From positions 1 through 9,779 of the forward strand of contig DBZJ01000047.1 of assembly GCA_002311635.1 (NCBI GenBank): a DNA stretch of 9,779 nucleotides, written 5' to 3'. Each line of letters opens with the position of its first letter. The first letter of the stretch is position 1. Positions 1 through 5,332 of this stretch are shown here, piece after piece. The position numbers and the translations under genes are program-made. Origin of the DNA: Syntrophaceae bacterium UBA1163. Its GTDB lineage: Bacteria; Desulfobacterota; BSN033; UBA1163. Under the pieces are notes generated by a model. That model had not been told where the DNA came from. It did not search any database and saw only the letters and a list, made by a program, of their open reading frames with translations.

Positions 1-69
1 CCCACTAAGGAAGAGTTAGAGATATTGCGGAACGAGGTTGACCCCAAAGGGTATATCATCGGCAGATAG
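1..69 (+). CDS. 3' end of an unrecognised gene (partial)
   Basis: The first frame is open from the window edge to a TAG stop at 67-69 and encodes the 22-residue tail PTKEELEILRNEVDPKGYII followed by GR. The other two forward frames are closed within the first 20 bases. The composition (acidic and basic helix-like stretch, ending in DPKGYIIGR) reads like a genuine protein C terminus, but 22 open codons could also occur by chance. I do not recognise the family. If real, it shows that the in-frame ATG at 38 of the next gene would overlap this one, which favours the later start used for the lipoprotein. Confidence 0.5.
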   Translation, partial: PTKEELEILRNEVDPKGYIIGR

Positions 70-148
70 AAGGCAAATCGAGTTTTGGGTTCGGAGTCTA
101 ACGTTCAGAGTTTCAAAATCGAACGTAGCGCCCCAAGAATGGTCTTTG

Positions 149-562
149 ATGATGATGATGAGATCCATATTCGTAACCGCTCTCATGGCTGGATTCATGG
201 TGTTCATTTCTTCCTGTGTCACAGTACCCCCCCAACCTCTTGCTTCAGGCGAGCTAAGATTGTTGAGCATAACCACTGCAGAGAGGTTGGAGATCAGGAG
301 AAACGTACCGTTTGAGGCGATAATTAATTTTGAGGCGGATGGCGAACCAGAGATCCGAAGCGCCTGCTTCTACTGGGGAGGCGACGGACCGCACTGTTTT
401 AAAGTGACGGATGTAAATTATGGGCCACCAGGAGCAATCAAGATAAAGCTCACTCCAACAAAACCTGGATCGTATGCATTAGAAAGTTATGTTGTGTACA
501 CACGAAACGGAAAAGGACAACCGACCAACATCGTATTTACCGATCTCAGAGTTCTTCAGTGA
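149..562 (+). CDS. small lipoprotein of unknown function
   Basis: This encodes a 137-residue protein starting in a run of four ATG codons (149-160). The N terminus is a signal peptide: Met-Arg, a hydrophobic stretch (residues about 7-20) and the lipobox I-S-S-C with Cys23 as the expected lipidated residue, followed by VTVPPQP. The mature part of about 115 residues is beta-rich (EAIINFEADGEPEI, AIKIKLTPTKPGSYALESYVVYT), resembling a small immunoglobulin-like or sandwich domain, with a Cys pair (about 72 and 83) that could form a disulfide. An upstream in-frame ATG at 38 would add a charged 37-residue extension that hides the signal peptide, so I rejected it. Only a weak AAGAATGG-like ribosome site precedes 149. 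I do not recognise the family; it sits apart from the operon further right. Confidence 0.75.
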   Translation: MMMMRSIFVTALMAGFMVFISSCVTVPPQPLASGELRLLSITTAERLEIRRNVPFEAIINFEADGEPEIRSACFYWGGDGPHCFKVTDVNYGPPGAIKIKLTPTKPGSYALESYVVYTRNGKGQPTNIVFTDLRVLQ

Positions 563-653
563 GGAAAGAACGAATCTGCGTGAAATGTAACCTCACACTC
601 TCGCGGATACCCTCGGGTTCTTTGAATTGTCGCTGCTAAAATGCAGGAAATAC

Positions 654-683
654 TTGAAAAAGTCTACGAGAAATGTGTATACT
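654..683 (+). promoter_or_regulatory. probable sigma70-type promoter of the first XRE-cupin gene
   Basis: TTGAAA (654-659) and TATACT (678-683) are separated by 18 bases, a good match to the -35/-10 consensus. Transcription would start near 690, giving a leader of only about a dozen bases that begins at the AGGGA ribosome site. The -10 box would overlap the alternative ATG at 673, another reason to reject that start. No transcript evidence is available. Confidence 0.5.
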
Positions 684-690
684 GGTTTAT

Positions 691-695
691 AGGGA
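691..695 (+). promoter_or_regulatory. ribosome binding site that decides the XRE-1 start
   Basis: AGGGA lies seven bases before the ATG at 703. No comparable site precedes the in-frame ATG at 673. Starting at 703 also gives a 186-residue protein that aligns from its first residue with the downstream paralogue. Confidence 0.6.
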
Positions 696-702
696 TTTCG
701 AT

Positions 703-1263
703 ATGGTCGACGAGACACAACTCGGGAAAAGAATCCAGCATTATCGCATCAGTAAGGGGCTGACCTTACAAGACCTGGCCGAAAAGACCAAGTACACCAG
801 GAGCTATCTGTCCAGGATTGAGAACTCCGAAAAGGCCCCTCCCGTTTCCACGCTGATTAATATCGCAAAGGCGCTGAATATCGGCATCTCGGAGATCTTC
901 GGAGAAGCAGAGGAAAGCAGTTCGATCTGTCTGATGAAGAAGGCGGATAGGCGTGTGATTGCACGCGATGGTTCGGTGTTCGGGTATGCGTATGAGACAC
1001 TGGCCCACCGGTTTCATAATAAACATATGGATCCTTATTTTTTGACGGTTCCACGCAAGACCAAGGAGAATGCCCTTTTCCAGCATAAGGGTGAAGAGAT
1101 GATGTTCGTCCTTGAAGGGACGATGAAATTTTTCCATGGAGAGAAAGAGTACATTGTGGAAGAAGGAGACTGCATTTACTTTGACGGCAGCATCCCGCAT
1201 TACGGGGTTTGTCAGGGGAAGAAGGAAGTGAAGTGTTTAATGGTTATTTTCACTCCGGAGTAG
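703..1263 (+). CDS. XRE-family regulator with C-terminal cupin sensor domain (copy 1)
   Basis: This 186-residue protein has an N-terminal Cro/C1-type helix-turn-helix (about residues 7-62: LGKRIQHYR, then LTLQDLAEKT, and the likely recognition helix TRSYLSRIEN at 32-41). A linker leads to a C-terminal cupin_2 barrel (about 110-184) with QHKGEEMMFVLEG, GDCIYFDGSIPH and candidate ligands His128, Glu132 and His166. Regulators of this architecture usually sense a small ligand, often a pathway intermediate, through the cupin and act as local repressors or activators. It is transcribed alone from its own probable promoter. It is 89% identical in protein to the second copy at 1745, with most differences in the first 48 residues. 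Both may control the catabolic operon downstream. The family is certain; the ligand is unknown. Confidence 0.93.
   Translation: MVDETQLGKRIQHYRISKGLTLQDLAEKTKYTRSYLSRIENSEKAPPVSTLINIAKALNIGISEIFGEAEESSSICLMKKADRRVIARDGSVFGYAYETLAHRFHNKHMDPYFLTVPRKTKENALFQHKGEEMMFVLEGTMKFFHGEKEYIVEEGDCIYFDGSIPHYGVCQGKKEVKCLMVIFTPE
847..1253 (+). repeat. long direct repeat, copy 1 (3' part of XRE-1)
   Basis: From codon 49 onward this segment matches 1889-2295 at about 95% (21 mismatches counted by eye in 407 bases), including an uninterrupted 80-base identity at 1174-1253. The preceding 144 coding bases are only about 69% identical. The similarity does not extend outside the two genes. Confidence 0.9.
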
Positions 1264-1279
1264 ATCCATCCGGAGTTGT

Positions 1280-1378
1280 CTATCGAAATGGATAATCCGA
1301 AAGTCCGCGTTTGTCAAAATAGATCCCTCCGCCCGTTCCGATGCAAACAGCCAGCGAACTCCGTTTCAAACCCTTCCG
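1280..1378 (-). pseudogene. remnant of the 3' end of a thiolase (acyl-CoA acetyltransferase) gene
   Basis: Read on the - strand, 1378 down to the TAG at 1282-1280 encodes 32 residues containing RKGLKRSSLAVCIGTGGG and continuing IYFDKRGLSDYPFR. This resembles the thiolase C terminus, where an LA-x-x-CIG-x-G-x-G loop carries the second catalytic cysteine (compare LATMCIGLGQG in FadA-type enzymes). The frame is closed by TAA immediately upstream (1379-1381). Another frame shows a possible NGAI piece of the GGAIALGHP motif around 1400-1410, but too close to the Cys loop, implying deletion and frameshift. The rest of a thiolase (about 390 residues) is absent. Family resemblance rests on one short motif, so the call is tentative. 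Confidence 0.4.
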
Positions 1379-1618
1379 TTATGTGAGGCCGGGCACCTCA
1401 TCATGATGGCGCCGTTGCTTAGGCGTGCCAAATTGCCACAGGTGCTTTCTCATCCGGATCCGAACAAGAAGGCAGATCGGAAGCGCTCGGTATAAATTTA
1501 AAATCGGAAGGCAAAACAGAACCATCTAACATTTTACCTAATCAACCAGCCGTTGAATGATCACTTTATTCGCTACCGAAGAATGACCTAATCGCTTGAT
1601 TCCCAAGCTTCTTTGACT

Positions 1619-1684
1619 AAAAAAGAAAATATTCAAAAAAATTTTAAAAAAAGGCTTGACAAGGTTTCCAATCAGTGATAAAAG
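1619..1684 (+). promoter_or_regulatory. promoter with A-tract UP-like element, second XRE-cupin gene and operon
   Basis: TTGACA (1656-1661) is a perfect -35 box. TAAAAG (1679-1684), 17 bases further and preceded by TG at 1676-1677 (extended -10), is a reasonable -10. Upstream, 1619-1652 is a run of A-tracts (AAAAAAATTTTAAAAAAA at 1635-1652), typical of an UP element or intrinsic bend that strengthens promoters. Transcription would start near 1691, giving a leader of about 54 bases without a clear Shine-Dalgarno sequence. It is the most obvious promoter for the genes from 1745 onward. Confidence 0.6.
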
Positions 1685-1690
1685 GTTTCC
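1661..1690 (+). promoter_or_regulatory. direct repeat AAGGTTTCC x2, candidate operator
   Basis: AAGGTTTCC occurs exactly at 1661-1669 and again at 1682-1690. The copies start 21 bases apart, two helical turns, so they face the same side of the DNA. They bracket the spacer and -10 box of the promoter, where a bound repressor would block polymerase. The natural candidates are the XRE-cupin proteins encoded on either side. The binding itself is inference. Confidence 0.45.
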
Positions 1691-1744
1691 CGTTACGAAA
1701 CAATGAAGATCGATTAAAATCTGGGTGCGCAGTCAAGCAAAAAA

Positions 1745-2305
1745 ATGATTGAAGAAGCCGAACTCGGAAAAATGATTCAAAGGCACCGAACCAACAAGGA
1801 ACTTACTCTGCAAGACCTGGCTGAAAAAACGGGGTATACGAAGGGCTATCTATCCAAAATTGAGAATGCGGAAAAGGCCCCTCCTATTTCCACGCTGATT
1901 AATATCGCAAAGGCGTTGAATATCGGCATCTCGGAGATCTTCGGAGAGGCAGAGGAAAACAGCCCCATCTGCTTGGTTAAGAAGGCGGACAGGCGTGTGA
2001 TTGCGCGCGACGGTTCGGTGTTCGGGTATGCGTATGAGACACTGGCCCACCGGTTCCATAACAAACATATGGATCCTTATTTTTTGACGGTTCCGCGCAA
2101 GCCCAAGGAGAACGCCCTTTTCCAGCATAAGGGTGAAGAGATGATGTTCGTCCTTGAAGGGACGATGAAATTTTTCCATGGACAGAAAGAGTACATTGTG
2201 GAGGAAGGAGACTGTATTTACTTTGACGGCAGCATCCCGCATTACGGGGTTTGTCAGGGGAAGAAGGAAGTGAAGTGTTTAATGGTTATTTTCACCCCGG
2301 AGTAA
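1745..2305 (+). CDS. XRE-family regulator with C-terminal cupin sensor domain (copy 2)
   Basis: This 186-residue paralogue of the gene at 703 has the same layout: helix-turn-helix at about residues 7-62 (LTLQDLAEKT, recognition helix TKGYLSKIEN), then a cupin with His128, Glu132 and His166. Relative to copy 1 there are 16 substitutions in the first 48 residues, four of them in or beside the recognition helix (33, 34, 38, 42). Only five occur in the remaining 138 (72, 74, 78, 120, 147), so ligand sensing should be nearly the same while DNA recognition may differ. It lies 40 bases before the cyclase gene, probably first in that operon, so autoregulation through the repeat at 1661-1690 is plausible. 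The start has no clear ribosome site, but no other in-frame start lies before the TAA at 1715, and alignment with copy 1 supports it. Confidence 0.93.
   Translation: MIEEAELGKMIQRHRTNKELTLQDLAEKTGYTKGYLSKIENAEKAPPISTLINIAKALNIGISEIFGEAEENSPICLVKKADRRVIARDGSVFGYAYETLAHRFHNKHMDPYFLTVPRKPKENALFQHKGEEMMFVLEGTMKFFHGQKEYIVEEGDCIYFDGSIPHYGVCQGKKEVKCLMVIFTPE
1889..2295 (+). repeat. long direct repeat, copy 2 (3' part of XRE-2)
   Basis: This is the partner of 847-1253, shifted by exactly 1042 bases with no insertions or deletions. The longest unbroken identity is 2216-2295 (80 bases). Most mismatches elsewhere are synonymous. Confidence 0.9.
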
Positions 2306-2345
2306 ACAGGCGTCAAAAAAGCCCGACCAGAAAGGAGGATTCGAT

Positions 2346-3107
2346 ATGGGGAAAGTGAAGCTTTATGATTTGAGTCATCCGTTTGGGGACAAGGTGCCGC
2401 TGTGGCCGTATTTTGCCGACGTGAAGATTGAGCGAATGCATTACCATGCCAAATCCGGTGTGCTCTCTCAGATCATCACAACGACCATGCACTGCACCAC
2501 GCATGCCGATTCACCGGCCCATGTATTTGAGGGCGGCATGTTTACCGATGAGATTCCGCTGGAAAAGTACTATGGCACTGGGGTTGCGGTTTCGATTCCC
2601 AAGAAAAAGTGGGAAAAGATTATGCCAGAAGACTTGGAGAAGGTTCGTCCTAAGATTGAAAAGGATGACATCGTGATGGTTAATACCGGCTGGCACCACA
2701 AATACTCTGACAGCGTCGAGTATTTTTGCTACTCCCCCGGCCTCTACAGAGAGGCCGGAGAGTGGTTCGTTGCAAAGGGAGTGAAGTGTGTTGGGGTGGA
2801 CCAGCAGGCCCTGGACCACCCGCTGGCCACTGCCATCGGTCCTCACGGATCCGGCCCGCTGAGGCCGGACGTGTGCGCGGAGTACAAAAAAGTGACCGGC
2901 CGCGATGTGCTGCAGGACTTTCCCGAATGGGAGCCGTGTCATAACCTTCTTCTGCGCAACGACATCATGGGCTACGAGAACGTGGGCGGTGACTTGGATA
3001 AGGTCACTGGGAAGCGATGTACCTTTGCTGGCTTTCCGATCCGCTGGACGAAAGGCGACGGGTCCATCGTGAGGATCGTGGCTATCGTGGACAAGGGAGA
3101 CCAATAG
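2346..3107 (+). CDS. cyclase-family (kynurenine formamidase-like) metal-dependent hydrolase
   Basis: This 253-residue protein belongs to the cyclase superfamily that includes bacterial kynurenine formamidase (KynB) and isatin hydrolase, which hydrolyse amide, lactam or ring bonds using Zn or Mn. The N terminus LYDLSHPFGDKVPLWP matches the family's D-L-S/T opening. The metal-binding signature H-x-G-T-H-x-D-x-P-x-H appears as MHCTTHADSPAH (His49, His53, Asp55, His59), with Thr in place of Gly. A second conserved element, GVDQQALDHP (150-159), matches G-x-D-x-x-S-x-D. It is about 40 residues longer than KynB. No signal peptide is seen, so it is cytoplasmic. AAAGGAGG at 2331-2338 sets the start. 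Genes for tryptophan breakdown are absent; next to hydroxyacyl dehydrogenases a ring-opening or amide/ester hydrolysis step on a catabolic intermediate is more likely, but the substrate is unknown. Confidence 0.85.
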   Translation: MGKVKLYDLSHPFGDKVPLWPYFADVKIERMHYHAKSGVLSQIITTTMHCTTHADSPAHVFEGGMFTDEIPLEKYYGTGVAVSIPKKKWEKIMPEDLEKVRPKIEKDDIVMVNTGWHHKYSDSVEYFCYSPGLYREAGEWFVAKGVKCVGVDQQALDHPLATAIGPHGSGPLRPDVCAEYKKVTGRDVLQDFPEWEPCHNLLLRNDIMGYENVGGDLDKVTGKRCTFAGFPIRWTKGDGSIVRIVAIVDKGDQ

Positions 3108-3193
3108 AAACGTTTGGAAGAATTCGGTTCGGAGTTCGGAGAAAAGTGGTGAAGACAACAAAAAATATAAATAGCCGCCGGAGGGAATGAGAG

Positions 3194-3532
3194 ATGAAAA
3201 AAGTAGAATTGAAGGATGTCAAGCCGTACCAGGCCCCGAAACATTTTAATATGACCGCTCTGCGACTCCATGGAAAAGAAGAGAGCGGATCGAAAAAGTT
3301 CTGGATGGGACTTTCCCATTTCTTGCCAGGAGGTGGAGCCGAATTCGACTCCACTCCTACGGAGAAGGTTTATTTCGTCCTCGACGGGGAGGTGACCATC
3401 AAGACCAAAAAAGAAGAAATCGTACTTCGGCCGTGGGACTCCATCTACATCGGCCCCGACGAGGGCAGAGAGATCATCAATCGAACCAATAAGCCCGCCA
3501 GTATGCTGGTGGTGATCAATTATCCTGATTGA
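3194..3532 (+). CDS. single-domain cupin protein lacking usual metal ligands
   Basis: This is a 112-residue one-barrel cupin_2 protein. Motif 1 reads GGGAEFDSTPTEKVYFVLDGEV (about residues 46-67): the Glu and the VYFVLDGE strand are kept, but the two His of H-x-H are absent (Asp-Ser-Thr instead). Motif 2, LRPWDSIYIGPDEGREIINRT (about 79-99), keeps the P-W-D turn and the Asn but has Glu where the metal-binding His normally sits. Without the 3-His/1-Glu set, metal catalysis is unlikely; a ligand-binding or isomerase-like role without metal, or an accessory role to its neighbours, is possible. GGAGGG at 3180-3185 gives the start. The stop lies 11 bases before the dehydrogenase ATG, so the two are almost surely co-translated. 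Family is sure, function unknown. Confidence 0.82.
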   Translation: MKKVELKDVKPYQAPKHFNMTALRLHGKEESGSKKFWMGLSHFLPGGGAEFDSTPTEKVYFVLDGEVTIKTKKEEIVLRPWDSIYIGPDEGREIINRTNKPASMLVVINYPD

Positions 3533-3543
3533 GGGGGCGTTTC

Positions 3544-4323
3544 ATGAACAAACAAGATATGCAAGGTCTTTTTGACGTGAACGGAAGGGTTGCCCTGATC
3601 ACTGGGGCAACCGGTGGTTTTGGCAAGGCGGCTGCAAGAGGGCTTGCCGCAGCCGGAGCAAAAGTGATGGCGACCGCACGAACATCGTCGGCACTTGAGC
3701 TCCTCGTCAAAGAAATTCGTGAATCGGGCGGGCAAGCGGCATTTTCAGCAGGAGATCCTATCAACCATGAAGACGTGAAACGTGTGGTCAAGAATACAGT
3801 GGATACCTTCGGCGGCATAGACATCCTGGTGACTGCCGCAGGGATCAACAAGGTCAAACCGATCACTGACCAGCCTGTTCAGGATTGGGAAGAGGTCATG
3901 GGCGTTAATGTAAAGGGCACCTACCTCTTCTGCAAGGAGGTGGGTCGGGTCATGATCAACCAGGGGCGAGGGGGTAAAGTGATCCTCGTTGGTTCTGCCC
4001 GCGGACACCTTGGCTTGGCAAACTATACCGCCTACAGCACATCGAAGGGTGCAGTGCATCTGTTGGCAAAGACTCTGGGTTGCGAATGGGGGCCTTACAA
4101 GATCAACGTGAATGCCATTGCCCCTACGGTATTCAGGACAGCTCTGACTCAATGGATGTTTGACGATAATGCGTTTTATATGAATTTTCTCAAGCGCATC
4201 CCTTTAGGAAGATTGGGTGAGCCCGAAGACTTTATTGGAACGGTCATTTTCCTTTCATCCAAGGCGTCGGACTTTATGACCGGTGCAATCATGGATGTGG
4301 ATGGGGGCTATACGGCAGGATAG
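3544..4323 (+). CDS. short-chain dehydrogenase/reductase (SDR), classical type
   Basis: This is a 259-residue NAD(P)-dependent oxidoreductase of the classical SDR family. The cofactor motif TGATGGFG is at 20-27, TAAG at 97-100 replaces the usual NNAG, and the catalytic tetrad is Asn122 (VNVKG), Ser151 (VGSARG), Tyr164 and Lys168 (YSTSK). The C-terminal substrate region IAPTVFRTALT (192-202) and the end DVDGGYTAG are typical of the gluconate 5-dehydrogenase / FabG / BadH-like group. It likely oxidises a hydroxyl group or reduces a ketone on a CoA-bound or free intermediate. A TTG at 3529 could extend it by five residues, but GAGGGGG at 3531-3537 points to the ATG at 3544. It is packed between the cupin and the hydroxyacyl-CoA dehydrogenase (9-base gap), so a shared pathway is very likely; substrate unknown. 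Confidence 0.92.
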   Translation: MNKQDMQGLFDVNGRVALITGATGGFGKAAARGLAAAGAKVMATARTSSALELLVKEIRESGGQAAFSAGDPINHEDVKRVVKNTVDTFGGIDILVTAAGINKVKPITDQPVQDWEEVMGVNVKGTYLFCKEVGRVMINQGRGGKVILVGSARGHLGLANYTAYSTSKGAVHLLAKTLGCEWGPYKINVNAIAPTVFRTALTQWMFDDNAFYMNFLKRIPLGRLGEPEDFIGTVIFLSSKASDFMTGAIMDVDGGYTAG

Positions 4324-4332
4324 AGGAGGCTC

Positions 4333-5274
4333 ATGCCAAATTCGGAACGTATTGCCGTTATCGGTGCCGGGATGATGGGCCATGGAATTGCACAAATTTT
4401 TGCAATCCATGGCCATCGGGTTTCTCTCCTTGATGTGAGCGATGAGATCCTGGCAAAAGCCATTGAGAACATTCGGATCAACCTGACCTTGATGGCCCAG
4501 AGCGGGCTCGGCAGCACGGCGGATATCGAACCTGCTATTAAGAGGATAAGAGTCACCCGGGACTTGGAAGAAGCTGTCCGGGATGCCCAGTTTGTCATCG
4601 AGGCGGTGCTCGAAAAGTTGGACCTGAAACAGGAACTTTTTCAGAAACTCGATGCCCTTTGTCCGTCAGAGACCATTCTGGCCACCAATACTTCAGTCAT
4701 CAGCATCGCGGAAATCGGAGCCAGGGCCACGAGAAGAGACCGGATCGTGGGGACCCATTTCTGGAATCCACCCTACCTGGTGCCATTGGTTGAGGTGGTC
4801 AAGGGCAAAGAGACGTCTTCCAAGGTCGTAGGCCTTACGACAGACCTATTGAGATCTGTGAGGAAACATCCTGTTGAAGTCAAGAAGGACGTACCCGGTT
4901 TTGTTGGAAACAGACTCCAACATGCGCTCTGGCGCGAAGCCATCTCCATTGTGGAACAGGGTATTGCCGATCCTGTGACCGTCGATGAGGTCGTCAAGAA
5001 AGGCTTCGGTATTCGGTTGCCCGTGCTCGGACCTCTGGAGAATGCGGATATGGTGGGGTTGGACCTGACTCTGCAGATTCATGATTATATTCTCAAGCAT
5101 ATTGAAAGGTCCACGGAGCCCTCACCCGTCCTGAAACAGAAAGTGGAGAAAGGGGAACTTGGCTTTCAAACCGGTCGAGGCTTCTATGAATGGACTCAAG
5201 ACAGCATGGAAGGATGTAAGAAGCGCTTCCTGAAACACCTGATACGCTGGGATGGAGAGCACTTAGAAGATTAG
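4333..5274 (+). CDS. 3-hydroxyacyl-CoA dehydrogenase family protein
   Basis: This 313-residue protein is a stand-alone two-domain enzyme (3HCDH_N plus 3HCDH). The NAD fold shows GAGMMGHG (11-18) and the acidic Asp34. NTS is at 119-121, and the catalytic pair is His142 in GTHFWNP and Glu154 in PLVEVV. Asn193 is in PGFVGNRL, and the C-terminal domain ends in GELGFQTGRGFYEW. A further tail of about 26 residues (GCKKRFLKHLIRWDG) is longer than in butyryl-type Hbd and recalls the lambda-crystallin / L-gulonate or carnitine dehydrogenase branch. Trp144 replaces the usual Phe in HFFNP. It probably oxidises an (S)-3-hydroxyacyl-CoA or a 3-hydroxy acid with NAD+. It is translated just after the SDR (GAGGAGG at 4323-4329). 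Having two hydroxyl dehydrogenases in a row suggests two alcohol groups or two pathway rounds. Confidence 0.92.
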   Translation: MPNSERIAVIGAGMMGHGIAQIFAIHGHRVSLLDVSDEILAKAIENIRINLTLMAQSGLGSTADIEPAIKRIRVTRDLEEAVRDAQFVIEAVLEKLDLKQELFQKLDALCPSETILATNTSVISIAEIGARATRRDRIVGTHFWNPPYLVPLVEVVKGKETSSKVVGLTTDLLRSVRKHPVEVKKDVPGFVGNRLQHALWREAISIVEQGIADPVTVDEVVKKGFGIRLPVLGPLENADMVGLDLTLQIHDYILKHIERSTEPSPVLKQKVEKGELGFQTGRGFYEWTQDSMEGCKKRFLKHLIRWDGEHLED

Positions 5275-5332
5275 GAGATACTCAGCTCCAATCTCAAAAC
5301 AAGAAAGTGTTACGTATGGGGAGAGATGACCA

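Larger units (their letters stand above)
1264..1744. other. 481-base gap between the two regulator genes
   Basis: No intact gene is visible. The left part (about 1280-1440) holds a decayed thiolase-like end on the - strand. The middle (about 1490-1600) turns AT-rich and shows only short dyads such as TTCG/CGAA near 1569-1580, which are too weak to name. The right part (about 1619-1690) is the A-tract promoter and direct repeat of the second regulator, followed by a leader of about 54 bases. Confidence 0.6.

Noticed and set aside
38..148. N-terminal extension of the lipoprotein from the ATG at 38
   Set aside because: It would bury the signal peptide behind 37 charged or mixed residues and overlap the open frame ending at 69.
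149..160. Run of four ATG codons as a phase-variable repeat
   Set aside because: Four triplet units are too few for slippage-driven variation, and a unit change would keep the reading frame.
615..636. Possible terminator ACCCTCGGGT followed by TTCTTT near 609-624
   Set aside because: The stem is only four pairs with a two-base loop, too weak for an intrinsic terminator.
646..674. GGAAAT/AGAAAT pair near the first regulator's promoter as an operator matching AAGGTTTCC
   Set aside because: Only a partial inverted match at a different spacing (23 bases); not distinguishable from chance.
673..702. Earlier ATG start for the first XRE-cupin gene
   Set aside because: It overlaps the likely -10 box, lacks a ribosome site and adds ten residues absent from the paralogue.
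2511..3161. Long open frame on the - strand opposite the cyclase gene (216 codons)
   Set aside because: It is the antisense shadow of a gene with clear family motifs, with no recognisable protein features of its own.
3134..3172. Possible internal promoter with TATAAA at 3166-3171
   Set aside because: There is no -35 box at a suitable distance; the AT-rich stretch alone is not enough.
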